A DNA stretch of 64,000 nucleotides from Tamlana flava (GCF_041287255.1 NZ_JBGGTX010000001.1:558001-622000); one strand, 5' to 3'. Counted from the first letter of the stretch, positions 15,844-24,816 are shown. Made by a program: numbers and translations. The notes: generated from the sequence alone by a model not told the origin.

Positions 15844-16461
15844 ATGAATCCCAAAAAACTCTCCATAATAGCAGGCCTTAGCTACTTGATTATTTTCTTT
15901 GCGGCCATTTTTGCCAATTTTCTTGTACTTGAAAACCTTTTAAACTCACCCATGGAAACGGTGCAAAACAACCACATGATGGTGCGGCTTGGTATTGTGG
16001 CGTTTATCATCACCGTTATTTTTGATGTTGTTGTGGCTTGGGCGCTATATGAATTGTACAAAACCCATGCACTGAGTAACCTCAGCACTTATTTTAGAAT
16101 GATGCATGCCGCCATTATGGGCGTGGCCATTTTTGCGCTTCCTATGGCATTGACCCACAATACTGCCGAGGGCATCCTTGAGCAAGTATATATATTCAAT
16201 ACTATTTGGCTCATCGGGCTTTTGTTTTTTGGTATACACCTTATTTTATTGGGAAAAATTATTGGCAAACCAAAACTCATTGCTGTTTTCCTCATTATTG
16301 CTGGTATCATGTATATGGTAGATACTTTGGCGCATTTTGTTCTGCCAAATTATGATGATTATGCCTCAGTATTTTTGGCTATGGTAGCCATTCCCAGTAT
16401 TATTGGTGAAATGGCTTTTGCTATTTGGTTACTTGTTAAAGGTGGGAAGGTTGTGGCTTAA
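15844..16461 (+). CDS. DUF4386 domain-containing membrane protein
   Basis: A 205-residue integral membrane protein with about six helices: 9-29, 48-72, 85-105, 118-140, 147-168 and 178-199. The N-terminal KKLSIIAGLSYLIIFFAAIFANF and the following conserved Asn/Phe pattern fit DUF4386, a family of unknown role found in many Gram-positives and Bacteroidota. The gene stands alone and is divergent from pyrG. A possible promoter (TAACTTCG near 15719, one base from consensus) lies about 120 bases upstream. Confidence 0.8.
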   Translation: MNPKKLSIIAGLSYLIIFFAAIFANFLVLENLLNSPMETVQNNHMMVRLGIVAFIITVIFDVVVAWALYELYKTHALSNLSTYFRMMHAAIMGVAIFALPMALTHNTAEGILEQVYIFNTIWLIGLLFFGIHLILLGKIIGKPKLIAVFLIIAGIMYMVDTLAHFVLPNYDDYASVFLAMVAIPSIIGEMAFAIWLLVKGGKVVA

Positions 16462-16467
16462 AACAAT

Positions 16468-16737
16468 TTAATTTTTACCCTCTTTCTTAAAGACATAGGT
16501 GTAAATCCACATGATAGTAAATGTAGGCACAACATCTAACCATGGCAATGCTTCTTCAACAAAGGTTATAACACCGGCTATTTTACCTGCTTTGCCTTTA
16601 TAGAGTTTGGTCATGAGCCAACCCGAAACAGGTGCCCAAACAATATCTGAAAATTCACCAACAACCGGTATCACAAAGGAAACATAGCCCATGGCATCCA
16701 AAAGAATACCGAGGATTAATTTTTTGTATTTATTCAT
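16468..16737 (-). CDS. Small membrane protein of unknown function
   Basis: An 89-residue protein with two or three hydrophobic segments (about 7-26, 28-44 and 62-82) and a basic tail. Motifs include ILLDAMGYVSFVIPVVGEFSDIVWAPVSGWLM, which has the look of small flavobacterial membrane proteins of unknown function. It converges on the DUF4386 gene with only six bases between the stop codons. It starts 54 bases after the folE stop in the same direction and may be co-transcribed with folE. Confidence 0.75.
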   Translation of the reverse strand: MNKYKKLILGILLDAMGYVSFVIPVVGEFSDIVWAPVSGWLMTKLYKGKAGKIAGVITFVEEALPWLDVVPTFTIMWIYTYVFKKEGKN

Positions 16738-16791
16738 TCATTAAAATTTACGGTTGGTAAAAGCAAGAAATGTACCAAAATTCAACATTGT

Positions 16792-17379
16792 CTATTTCCC
16801 GATGAGCTTTAAAAATTCGTTTCGGGTTTCAATTTTTTCAAACTGTCCCCTAAAACCTGAAGTAGTAGTCGTGGAATTCTGTTTTTGCACACCGCGCATC
16901 ATCATACACATGTGAGACGCTTCAATAACCACGGCTGTTCCTTGAGGTTTCAACGTGTCGTTAATACAGTCTAAAATCTGCTCTGTCAATCGCTCCTGTA
17001 CCTGCAAACGTCTGGCAAAAATATCGACCACCCTTGGCAATTTGCTCAACCCAACAATGTGTCCGTTTGGTATATAGGCAATATGCACTTTTCCAAAAAA
17101 AGGCAAAATATGGTGTTCGCATAGCGAGTACAATTCTATGTCCTTAACAATCACCATCTCGTTATAAGATTCCTTGAACATGGCACCTTTAAGAATTTCA
17201 ACGGGGTCTTGGTGATAGCCTTGGGTTAAAAACTGCATGGCTTTGGCGGCACGCTCTGGGGTTTTAAGCAAACCTTCACGAGTGGCATCTTCACCCAAAT
17301 CTTTTATTATGTTTTTATACCGCGTTTTTACATCGTCGTTAACTTTCATATTATACTCTTCAAAACTCTTGTAAGGCAT
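16792..17379 (-). CDS. folE: GTP cyclohydrolase I
   Basis: A 195-residue enzyme that opens GTP to 7,8-dihydroneopterin triphosphate, the first step of tetrahydrofolate synthesis. The zinc and active-site motifs are present: SLCEHHILPFFGKVHIAYIP, the LSKLPRVVDIFARRLQVQERLT core, and SHMCMMMRGVQKQNSTTTTS with the second zinc Cys. The open frame continues 67 codons upstream, but that part encodes non-conserved residues across an intergenic repeat and reaches the start of the divergent ABC gene; family starts favour the ATG at 17379 (MPYKSFEEYN) or 17349. Confidence 0.94.
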   Translation of the reverse strand: MPYKSFEEYNMKVNDDVKTRYKNIIKDLGEDATREGLLKTPERAAKAMQFLTQGYHQDPVEILKGAMFKESYNEMVIVKDIELYSLCEHHILPFFGKVHIAYIPNGHIVGLSKLPRVVDIFARRLQVQERLTEQILDCINDTLKPQGTAVVIEASHMCMMMRGVQKQNSTTTTSGFRGQFEKIETRNEFLKLIGK

Positions 17380-17400
17380 GACGATTTTAACTTTATTTTT

Positions 17401-17458
17401 GATTCCCGTTGTCACAGGAATGACAATTTCAAAGGAAACCCCGAAACAGATTTCGAGG
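17401..17458. repeat. Two adjacent short intergenic repeats
   Basis: At 17401-17425 is GATTCCCG, a short centre, and AGGAATGACA, a degenerate copy of the common GATTCCCGCTTTCGCGGGAATGACA-like element. At 17439-17458 is CCCCGAAA, CAGA, TTTCGAGG, a hairpin with one mismatch. Both sit in the folE/ABC spacer and disrupt the idea that the longer folE frame is coding. Confidence 0.5.
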
Positions 17459-17567
17459 AATTTATTTTGAATAAATATAGCCTTTAAAATGCACACGGCA
17501 ATAAAAAGGATTCTTAATTGTGCAAGCCAACATAAAATAGTAATTTCACCGCTGTTATTTTTTACAG

Positions 17568-18233
17568 ATGATCCAGGCAAAAAACATCCATAAATATTAC
17601 GGCAATTTAGAAGTTTTAAAAGGCGTTGATATAGCTGTTGAAAAAGGCGAAATCGTTTCTATTGTCGGAGCTTCTGGCGCGGGTAAAACCACTTTACTGC
17701 AAATATTGGGCACGCTGGACAAGGCTTCCTCAAAAGAAAACTTTGAGCTTACCATTAATGACACCGATATTATTAGGCTAAAAGATAAAGCTTTAGCCAA
17801 ATTTAGAAATGAACATATTGGGTTTATTTTCCAATTTCATCAGTTATTACCTGAATTTACAGCCATTGAAAATGTGTGCTTACCCGCTTTTATAAAAGGG
17901 ACTAAAAAAGCTGAAGCCGAAAAGCGCGCCAAAGAACTTTTGGATTTTTTAGGACTGTCACACCGATACGACCACAAACCAGGTGAACTTTCTGGAGGCG
18001 AGCAACAACGTGTTGCGGTGGCACGTGCATTAATCAATAATCCGGATTTGATTTTCGCCGATGAACCTTCCGGGAATTTAGATAGTGAAAGCGCTGAAAA
18101 CCTACATAATCTCTTTTTTAAATTGCGTGATGAATTCGGTCAAACCTTTGTCATTGTTACCCATAATGAAGAACTGGCCGATATGGCAGACAGAAAACTG
18201 ACGATGGTTGATGGAAATATTGTAGACAACTAG
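17568..18233 (+). CDS. LolD-like ABC transporter ATP-binding protein
   Basis: A 221-residue nucleotide-binding subunit with Walker A GASGAGKTT (about 36-44), Q-loop FQFHQLLPEFTAIENV, signature LSGGEQQRVAVARAL, Walker B LIFADEPSGNLDSES and the H-loop VTHNEE. The FQFHQLLPEFTA pattern and short length place it in the LolD/MacB group that powers lipoprotein release or mechanotransmission from the inner membrane. No permease gene is adjacent, which is usual for this gene in Flavobacteriaceae. Annotation as LolD is therefore likely but not proven. It ends in a strong terminator. Confidence 0.9.
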   Translation: MIQAKNIHKYYGNLEVLKGVDIAVEKGEIVSIVGASGAGKTTLLQILGTLDKASSKENFELTINDTDIIRLKDKALAKFRNEHIGFIFQFHQLLPEFTAIENVCLPAFIKGTKKAEAEKRAKELLDFLGLSHRYDHKPGELSGGEQQRVAVARALINNPDLIFADEPSGNLDSESAENLHNLFFKLRDEFGQTFVIVTHNEELADMADRKLTMVDGNIVDN

Positions 18234-18253
18234 CTAATTATAATTTAAAACAA

Positions 18254-18287
18254 AAAAAGAGACTGCTTTTTAGCAGTCTCTTTTTGT
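18254..18287 (+). terminator. Intrinsic terminator of the ABC ATPase gene
   Basis: A 14-bp perfect stem (18254-18267 against 18272-18285) with a TTTT loop, ending in a T-run. It begins 21 bases after the stop codon. Confidence 0.9.
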
Positions 18288-18311
18288 TAGCCTTCAGTTG
18301 TCAAACATGAG

Positions 18312-18358
18312 ATGCTGAGAACTGAAATAAATTCAGTGCAAGCAAGTTCAGCATGACA
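18312..18358. repeat. Nested palindromic intergenic repeat
   Basis: Outer arms ATGCTGA (18312-18318) and TCAGCAT (18348-18354) enclose inner arms ACTGAA (18321-18326) and TTCAGT (18332-18337). It ends in GTTCAGCATGACA, a variant of the common GTTCAGGATGACA repeat. It lies between two convergent terminated genes. Confidence 0.5.
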
Positions 18359-18375
18359 AATGATAAATCATTTGA

Positions 18376-19188
18376 TTAACTACTGAATGGATAAATTTGT
18401 CCGAAAATGGTAATGGTGTTGTTGCCATAATTTATTTTTACATCAGTAAGATTGGCAATATCTACATCAAGAATACCAGATTCTATGCCCCTTGGCAATA
18501 AGATAAAATGCAGCGGTTCTTCCACAGTCAAGCTGTATTCAACACCAGCGGCACTTACTCCAGATTGATTTCCATTTAATAAATATTCGTCATCCCAAAT
18601 GTTAAGTGGTGTGTCTGAACCTGCTATCCAAGTGCGGGTAGTGTTTTCAGTATAATACACGACAACCCCTGTTGGCGCAGTTACTTTTCCATCTGCAATG
18701 GTTACACCGTAATCTAAATTATTGTCTTGATTCAAGCCTAAATTCTCAACAACATGGGTACCCTCAACTTTAAAATTTTCATGGTAGTAATTATCAAACG
18801 TAGCTGTATGCATGCTGCCCACACTACGATACCAACCCGTAGAAACTATGGTAACAATACCTTTTCTGTTTATACCATCCTGACATAAAACACCAGTACC
18901 ATAATCAACAGTAATGGTTTTCGGGAAGGTTGTTAAATCAAGAGGCTCAACAGTTATGGTAGGGCCATCAACTTCAGATTTTACAGATGATTTTCCTGAA
19001 GCCGAACTTTCAGAACTTAAAACAGCATCACCACCGTTATTGCCAACATCTTGAAAAATTTTATTCACCACAGTATATTCCAGCAAGGCAGCGAGGGTTT
19101 GCTGTTGCGCTGTATCATTATTTACATTCTCTTTGTCTTGGCAACCCATTAAAACGATTGCCAGAATTGGGACTAATATTTTCTTCAT
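18376..19188 (-). CDS. Hypothetical lipoprotein
   Basis: A 270-residue protein starting MKKILVPILAIVLMGC with the lipobox Cys at about residue 16, followed by Q-D-K-E, which could be a surface-export signal. After a Ser-rich linker (about 45-72, SSESSASGKSS) the remainder is beta-rich and contains FPKTITVDYGTGVLCQDGINRKG and WIAGSDTPLNIWDDEYLLNG. I recognise no named family, although the FPKTITVDYG phrase recalls lipoproteins seen widely in Bacteroidota. The six codons upstream in frame are excluded because they spoil the signal peptide. No partner gene is adjacent. Confidence 0.8.
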   Translation of the reverse strand: MKKILVPILAIVLMGCQDKENVNNDTAQQQTLAALLEYTVVNKIFQDVGNNGGDAVLSSESSASGKSSVKSEVDGPTITVEPLDLTTFPKTITVDYGTGVLCQDGINRKGIVTIVSTGWYRSVGSMHTATFDNYYHENFKVEGTHVVENLGLNQDNNLDYGVTIADGKVTAPTGVVVYYTENTTRTWIAGSDTPLNIWDDEYLLNGNQSGVSAAGVEYSLTVEEPLHFILLPRGIESGILDVDIANLTDVKINYGNNTITIFGQIYPFSS

Positions 19189-19411
19189 AAGAATTTGTTT
19201 TACCATCCAAATAACGCTAAAATTCTAAACATTAGTATATGGCTAAAAATATTATTTTTCATTTCAAAGTTAAATTTTGTATTTCATCGATGTTTTAATT
19301 GGTTTAAAAGTTTTTAAAATCAATAATTTATTCTCTTCAAACAATTCCAATAGTTCATTAAATAGTATTTTTGATACCGACTAAAACGATATAAAAACTG
19401 ATTTCATCAAT

Positions 19412-20176
19412 TTGAATACCCAAGAATTAAAAGACTTTCTAAACCTAAAAGTCGAACAGTACAACAACCCAAAGTTTATTGAAAGCGACCCTATTCAAGT
19501 TCCCCATCAATTCAGTAAAAAAGAAGATATTGAGATTGCTGGATTTTTAACGGCAACCATTGCTTGGGGTAACCGAAAAAGCATCATAACCAATGCAAAA
19601 AGGTTGATGGATTTGTTGGATAATGCTCCGTATGATTTTGTGATGAATCATGAAGAACAGGATTTGGAAAAGCTGCAATCCTTTGTGCATCGCACATTCA
19701 ATGGAGATGACGCCATACAGTTTGTTGCATCACTAAAACATATTTATACACAACACAACGGTTTGGAAGCCGTTTTTGCAAAATATGCCAAAAACCATTC
19801 GCTCCAAACTTCGATATCAAAATTTAAGACTATCTTTTTTGAAATGGAACATTTACCCCGTTCCCAAAAACACGTGAGCGACCCCTTAAAAAATTCTGCG
19901 GCAAAACGTATCAATATGATGCTCAGATGGTTCGTGAGAAAGGATAATTCAGGAGTAGATTTTGGTATCTGGAAAAGCCTCTCGCCATCTCAATTATCTT
20001 GCCCACTAGATGTGCACTCAGGTAATGTTGCTAGAAAACTAGGTTTACTAACTCGAAAACAAAACGATGCTAAAGCATTAATGGAACTGGATACATCTTT
20101 ACGAAAACTCGACAAACACGACCCAGTGAAATATGATTTTGCCCTATTTGGATTGGGTATTTTTGAAAATTTTTAA
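19412..20176 (+). CDS. TIGR02757 (DUF2400) family protein
   Basis: A 254-residue cytosolic protein starting at TTG. Features of the family are HQFSKKEDIEIAGFLTATIAWGNRKSII near the N-terminus, SAAKRINMMLRWFVRKD in the middle and LSCPLDVHSGNVARKLGLL near the end. The family is often compared with helix-hairpin-helix DNA glycosylases, but no function is established. The last 88 residues are repeated, with 72 identical by my hand alignment, in the remnant at 21409-21675. No terminator follows this copy, in contrast to the remnant, which suggests that the gene was recombined here. Confidence 0.88.
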   Translation: MNTQELKDFLNLKVEQYNNPKFIESDPIQVPHQFSKKEDIEIAGFLTATIAWGNRKSIITNAKRLMDLLDNAPYDFVMNHEEQDLEKLQSFVHRTFNGDDAIQFVASLKHIYTQHNGLEAVFAKYAKNHSLQTSISKFKTIFFEMEHLPRSQKHVSDPLKNSAAKRINMMLRWFVRKDNSGVDFGIWKSLSPSQLSCPLDVHSGNVARKLGLLTRKQNDAKALMELDTSLRKLDKHDPVKYDFALFGLGIFENF

Positions 20177-20407
20177 TCAATAGTCATTTTTACAACGAAA
20201 AAAACAATAATCATAATTTAGTTATTAAAAAATATACGGGAATAATTAAGAATCAATAAGAAGTTAGTGAATTTGTATAAAACTTGTATGGGAAGTGATT
20301 GACACCACCAACAAGGGCTACATTTGTGATAGTATATAATGTGGTGGTCATTGAAAATATTAAAAATATGTACTAAAAAATTTAAATATTAACTTTGAAG
20401 AACTGGG

Positions 20408-21175
20408 CTAGTACTTTTCATAGGATGCATTGTTGTGCTCTCGTTGTTTTAATTCTTCATTCAAAATATTTAATAACTTAATTGCCCTTTCCCTCAATAA
20501 TTCCATACTAAGAATGTAAGACCCACGATATCTTATTGATTTATTAATAGCATTTTTGAGTAAACGATTGCTTTTCAATTCTTCGAAATTAAAATAAACT
20601 TTTTCCTCTCCTGGACTAACATAATCCAAGTCTACATATGGATGAACATCTCGAGTTGCAATTAATTGTAGGGACTGTCCTAATTTATTAGTTACATCTG
20701 TATAATATTTTGTGGTTAATATATAACTCTCGTATTCTCTGCTTAGCTGCTCATTAATATTAAGCAAAGTTCCATTAGCTAACTGTATATTATTTTTTTC
20801 TACATTTTTATTAAGTGAGGTTAATACTGGAAGATTTACAATTGCCATACTTATTATTTGACGTTCATTTTCACTAATTTCTGTTGGTCTATTTAAGAAT
20901 TGTAATGCTTGCTTTAACTCGTCATTAATCTGGGCATAATGATTGGTTCTATAGAATATTGCTGTGGTATCTAACTGGATTTCATTACGCAGATTACTTA
21001 AAAATTTAACATCTTCTAATTGTGCCTTTTTATTTTCATTCCAATTATTAATTGATAGTGCAATTAATATTCCTATAACTACCAAAATAATTTCACCAAT
21101 GGCATAAATAAGATATTTACTAAACTTATTTTCAGAAAGTAGCTTTTGTCGAATTTTTCTAAAGAATTTTATCAT
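20408..21175 (-). CDS. DUF6090 family membrane protein
   Basis: A 255-residue protein of the flavobacterial DUF6090 family. The N-terminus is typical: MIKFFRKIRQKLL, KFSKYLIYAIGEIILVVIGILIALSINNWNE, one transmembrane helix (about 22-44), then a long soluble part rich in predicted helix (Leu, Asn, Glu) on the far side of the membrane. Function unknown; members often occur in variable numbers in this family of bacteria. It lies between the intact TIGR02757 gene and a remnant of a second TIGR02757 copy, on the opposite strand, and its flanks (231 and 239 bases) are very A+T-rich with no recognisable element. This fits acquisition by recombination. Confidence 0.85.
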   Translation of the reverse strand: MIKFFRKIRQKLLSENKFSKYLIYAIGEIILVVIGILIALSINNWNENKKAQLEDVKFLSNLRNEIQLDTTAIFYRTNHYAQINDELKQALQFLNRPTEISENERQIISMAIVNLPVLTSLNKNVEKNNIQLANGTLLNINEQLSREYESYILTTKYYTDVTNKLGQSLQLIATRDVHPYVDLDYVSPGEEKVYFNFEELKSNRLLKNAINKSIRYRGSYILSMELLRERAIKLLNILNEELKQREHNNASYEKY

Positions 21176-21408
21176 TGGTTAATGGTTAGTTTTAATGAAG
21201 GGAAACTAGTAATTTGTTATTTATATATCTCCCTTTATCCCGATAATTCAAATTAGTAACAACAATAGCCATTGTTATATTCTTGAATATTTAATCCTAA
21301 AGATAAGACATTAAATTCTAGTAGATGTTGAGTCTAGAAATCCTCCACGTATAGAAACATTTGTTATGGTATGATGTGGAATTCAATTAAGCTACCTTAA
21401 TTATACAA

Positions 21409-21675
21409 ATTAATATGTTCTTGCGTTGGATGGTTAGGCAAGATAGTGCCGGGGTAGATTTTGGTATTTGGAGAAGTCTATCTCCATCACAGCTCTCCTG
21501 CCCTCTTGATGCTCATTCCGGCACTGTGGCGCGAAAACTCGGTTTACTAAAACGAAAACAAAACGATGCCAAAGCCTTGCTAGAACTGGATAATGCCTTA
21601 AGAAAATTAGACCCAAAAGACCCTGTTAAATACGATTTTGCCCTTTTTGGGCTGGGTGTTTTTGAAAACATCTAA
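21409..21675 (+). pseudogene. 3' remnant of a second TIGR02757 gene
   Basis: An 88-codon frame aligns with residues 167-254 of the protein at 19412-20176 with 72 identities by hand count and no gaps. Homology stops abruptly at the codons for I-N-M (21409-21417), with unrelated A+T-rich DNA upstream, so about two thirds of the gene is missing. The nucleotide sequences differ at many third positions, so it is not a recent duplicate. It keeps the normal stop and a strong terminator at 21681. An ATG at 21415 could allow translation, but a functional product is unlikely. Confidence 0.85.
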
Positions 21676-21680
21676 CATTA

Positions 21681-21722
21681 AAAAACGGACTGTCCAACAC
21701 TTTATGCACAGCCCGTTTTTAT
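21681..21722. terminator. Bidirectional terminator between TIGR02757 remnant and M61 peptidase
   Basis: AAAAACGG-CTGT (21681-21693) pairs with ACAG-CCGTTTTT (21708-21720) with one mismatch. T-runs exist on both strands, so it can end the remnant gene rightward and the peptidase gene leftward. Confidence 0.8.
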
Positions 21723-21740
21723 TTATTAAAATTGAAGTTG

Positions 21741-23633
21741 CTACCCTCTTAACCAGGCCGCGCGCAAGGCTTTTTGAGTCTCAGTCGCGTCAGGTTTTTC
21801 AACAATTTTCTCACCACTTGTATACCCTTGGGTAGTTGTAGTTTTAATAACTATTTCTTCTCCATCTCTATCGAATATCACTTCAACCTCCTTACCAGGT
21901 CTCCACATAAATACTTTTTGCAAAACTTGGTTCGCATTTTGCAAAGTTAACTCTGTACCGTCAATGCTTTTAATGACATCGTTAGGCTGAACACCTTGTT
22001 CTACCCAAAAACTATTTTTCAACACTTTATCTGTAAAGAAAATGGTTCCTTTTTGACCATCACCACCAACTATAGGTGCACCATCCATTAAAATATAGTT
22101 GGCTTCGATCTTGCCCTCTCCTATTTCCAAACCAACTTTTTCAAAAAATTCATTGTAATTTATTGGCAAATCACCAACCACATGGGTATTTAAAAACTCA
22201 CCCACAGACGGGTAGGTCATGGCTGTAATTTCGCCAATAAGTTTATCATCATCAAAAGGTTTATTTTTTCCGTATTTATTGGAAAGCTCTTTCATTAATG
22301 ACAAAATACCACGGTTGCCATTACTTTCTTCACGCATTAAAATATCGATGCACATGCCAATTAAGGCTCCTTTTTGGTAGACGTTTAAATACTCATCCTT
22401 ATATGGTGCTTTTAAAACATTCTCGCTCATGATGGTAAAACTCATAGCATCATTCATTTGTTTTGAAGCCATGATTTTTTCGTAAATATCGCTGTAGAAT
22501 TTGCTATCATCCACCAAACCTTGGTTCACTTGAAATAGCGTGGCAAAATACTCGGTTACCCCTTCATACATCCACAAGTGCTTTGAAAAAGTTGGGTTGT
22601 TATAATCAAAATAATGCACATCTTCAGAGTGGACACTCAATGGGGTTACAATGTGAAAGAATTCATGGGAAACCACATCAATCATACCATCGGCTAAGGC
22701 CTCCTCATCCATAGCTTCTGGCATTACTACTACTGTAGAAGTGTGGTGTTCCAATGCCCCAAATCCTTTTGGTGAGTCTTCTTCTCCGGGCGACAGATAC
22801 AAATAAATATCATAGCGCGGTGTGGAATTGATGTCGCCCAAAAATGTTTTTTGCGCCTTCATCATTTTAAAAATGGTTTCTTTTAAAGATGCTGAAGAAT
22901 GTACTTTATTAGGTGAGTAAACACTCAAAACAATTTTGATATCGCCTACTTGAAACTCTTCAACATCCAAATCACCATACATCATAGGGTTATCGGTAAT
23001 ATCAAAATATCGCGGTGCAAAATAGCTGGAGGTCATTAAGGTTCCATCTTCACTGGTTTTTGAACTGATGTTTTGCAAGGCAGAGCTTCGCATATAATCT
23101 GCTGGAGCAGTTACGTCAAGCTTGTATTGATTACTTTTTAGCGAATCGAAATAGCCAATAAACCCATGGAGATTTAACACATAATTATCAGGTTCAATAT
23201 TGGTTCCTGCAGGCGAAAAGGGTTGTTCTTTCCCTATACCGCCCTGCTCTTCAATGTCATAAGTGTCATTAACAAAATACGTTATTTTGTCAAGTTTTTT
23301 GGCATCGGCTATAGTCCAGGAATTGGTGTCAACTTTTTCAAAAGGCATTTCATTTCCAGAATAATCAAAGGCTTTAAAATCATCAATATAACTACCGAAA
23401 TTACTTATTGAATAAGTACCCTGAACAACTTTAGGCAACCTATAGGTTACGGTTTGCGCAGTAAAACGCCCAGGGTTTATGGTTACCGGAACTTTATCAT
23501 TGGTTACTTTACTTAAATCTATGCTCGTTTCAACAGGTGAATTTATAGCCAAATCGTTTCCAGATTTTTTTGAAGCGCTACAACTGGCCAATAAAATACC
23601 AACCACCAAGCCCATTATGGTTTTCGTGTTCAT
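21741..23633 (-). CDS. M61 family glycyl aminopeptidase-type lipoprotein
   Basis: A 630-residue lipoprotein (lipobox GILLASC, Cys18). The N-terminal beta domain (about 35-240) and thermolysin-like catalytic domain are those of family M61. The zinc motif is H323-E-F-F-H327, and the third ligand is probably the Glu in MYEGVTEYFA, about 20-25 residues later. A C-terminal PDZ domain (about 500-600) contains VQPNDVIKSIDGTELTLQNANQVLQ. Members cleave N-terminal glycine or acidic residues from peptides in the periplasm. Length is typical. It stands alone, with a terminator shared with the convergent remnant. Confidence 0.93.
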   Translation of the reverse strand: MNTKTIMGLVVGILLASCSASKKSGNDLAINSPVETSIDLSKVTNDKVPVTINPGRFTAQTVTYRLPKVVQGTYSISNFGSYIDDFKAFDYSGNEMPFEKVDTNSWTIADAKKLDKITYFVNDTYDIEEQGGIGKEQPFSPAGTNIEPDNYVLNLHGFIGYFDSLKSNQYKLDVTAPADYMRSSALQNISSKTSEDGTLMTSSYFAPRYFDITDNPMMYGDLDVEEFQVGDIKIVLSVYSPNKVHSSASLKETIFKMMKAQKTFLGDINSTPRYDIYLYLSPGEEDSPKGFGALEHHTSTVVVMPEAMDEEALADGMIDVVSHEFFHIVTPLSVHSEDVHYFDYNNPTFSKHLWMYEGVTEYFATLFQVNQGLVDDSKFYSDIYEKIMASKQMNDAMSFTIMSENVLKAPYKDEYLNVYQKGALIGMCIDILMREESNGNRGILSLMKELSNKYGKNKPFDDDKLIGEITAMTYPSVGEFLNTHVVGDLPINYNEFFEKVGLEIGEGKIEANYILMDGAPIVGGDGQKGTIFFTDKVLKNSFWVEQGVQPNDVIKSIDGTELTLQNANQVLQKVFMWRPGKEVEVIFDRDGEEIVIKTTTTQGYTSGEKIVEKPDATETQKALRAAWLRG

Positions 23634-23721
23634 TATTTCAGATTTTAAAGTTTTTTAAATTGACGTGCAAAATACTATTATGTTACGGTCGCCATTCTTA
23701 AGGTTTTGTTAAATTCGCAGC

Positions 23722-24729
23722 ATGCAAGAGCCATTAGTAAGCATTTTAATTCCGTTTAAGAATACCGAAGATTTTATCGCCGATTGTTTGGATTCTATTA
23801 TAAGTCAAACCTATAAAAACTGGGAAATGATTATTGTTGATGATTACTCTAACGATAACAGCTACCACATTGTAAACGCCTACGCGAAAGAGGACGAGCG
23901 GATACAGCTTATTAAAAATTCTGGCAAAGGTATTATTGAAGCGCTTCGTTTGGCTTTTGAAACAAGTACTGGCCACTATATTACCCGTATGGATAGCGAT
24001 GATGTAATGCCCGAAAATAAACTGGAGGTTCTATTGAACAATTTGTTGAACCATGGCAAAAACCATGTTGCTACCGGGTTGGTCGCTTATTTTTCAGAGC
24101 TTGGTATCAGTGATGGTTATAAAAAATATGAAGATTGGCTTAACCATTTGACTACAACTGGCAATAATTATTCTGAGATTTATAAGGAATGTGTTATCGC
24201 TTCGCCATGTTGGATGCTTCATCGCGACGATTTACTGGCCATTGATGACTTCCAACCTAACCGTTACCCCGAAGATTACGATTTAACCTTTCGGTTTTAC
24301 AAAGCAGATTACAAAATTATTCCATCCAATGAAATTTTACACTTTTGGCGCGATTACCAAACACGTACATCGCGCACCCACAGCAATTACGCTGAAAACA
24401 CTTTTTTAGATATTAAACTCCATTATTTTTTGGAATTGGATTTTGATGCTTCACGTCCCTTAGTTGTTTGGGGCGCCGGATTAAAAGGAAAAACTATTGC
24501 CAAAAATCTAGTTGAAAAAGGCATTCCTTTTGAGTGGATATGCGACAATCCGAAAAAAATTGGCAAGGCCATTTACGACCAAAAACTAAAGCCCTTTACA
24601 GATTTAGAAAAAATTAACCGTCCACAAAGTATCGTGACTGTGGCCAATCCAAAGGCTCAAATTGAAATCAAAGCATATTTTAAAAAACAAGAAATGTACT
24701 CAATGACGGACTATTTTTTCTTTTGTTAA
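23722..24729 (+). CDS. Family 2 glycosyltransferase with C-terminal Rossmann-like domain
   Basis: A 335-residue cytosolic enzyme. The N-terminal GT2 (GT-A) domain starts PLVSILIPFKNTEDFIADCLDSIISQTY, with the nucleotide-binding MIIVDDYSND and the metal-binding D-x-D in RMDSDD. Acceptor-side residues include YPEDYDLTFRFY. From about residue 248 a second module begins, RPLVVWGAGLKGKTIAKNL, with the GxGxxG-like turn of a dinucleotide-binding fold, and continues to the end. The linkage of a GT2 domain with such a module suggests a sugar-modifying or regulatory function. Donor and acceptor are unknown, and no cell-wall or capsule cluster is adjacent. Confidence 0.88.
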   Translation: MQEPLVSILIPFKNTEDFIADCLDSIISQTYKNWEMIIVDDYSNDNSYHIVNAYAKEDERIQLIKNSGKGIIEALRLAFETSTGHYITRMDSDDVMPENKLEVLLNNLLNHGKNHVATGLVAYFSELGISDGYKKYEDWLNHLTTTGNNYSEIYKECVIASPCWMLHRDDLLAIDDFQPNRYPEDYDLTFRFYKADYKIIPSNEILHFWRDYQTRTSRTHSNYAENTFLDIKLHYFLELDFDASRPLVVWGAGLKGKTIAKNLVEKGIPFEWICDNPKKIGKAIYDQKLKPFTDLEKINRPQSIVTVANPKAQIEIKAYFKKQEMYSMTDYFFFC

Positions 24730-24808
24730 TGACCCAAATTAATGCAATTGACACAATTGCCGTAAAAATGTCGCAAACAAACCGCTATCAAACATTTGGT
24801 TTCAACAG

Positions 24809-24816
24809 TAATTTTG
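24809..24816 (+). promoter_or_regulatory. Bacteroidota -7 element for the XRE-type gene
   Basis: TAATTTTG matches TAnnTTTG exactly and lies 22 bases before the ATG at 24839. The nearest TTTG (24795-24798) is too close to serve as a -33 element. Confidence 0.45.

Noticed and set aside
16792..17580. A longer folE frame of 262 codons starting at 17580
   Set aside because: The first 67 codons cross two short intergenic repeats and overlap the start of the divergent ABC gene. GTP cyclohydrolase I begins near 17379 in related proteins.
20298..20350. Inverted ACCACCA/TGGTGGT near the DUF6090 gene, considered as an attachment site or hairpin
   Set aside because: Only seven pairs with a loop of about 35 bases, no T-tract, no direct repeats at the flanks.
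20177..21408. DUF6090 segment considered as an insertion sequence or other mobile element
   Set aside because: There are no terminal inverted repeats, no transposase or integrase and no target-site duplication; the TIGR02757 remnant points to homologous recombination instead.
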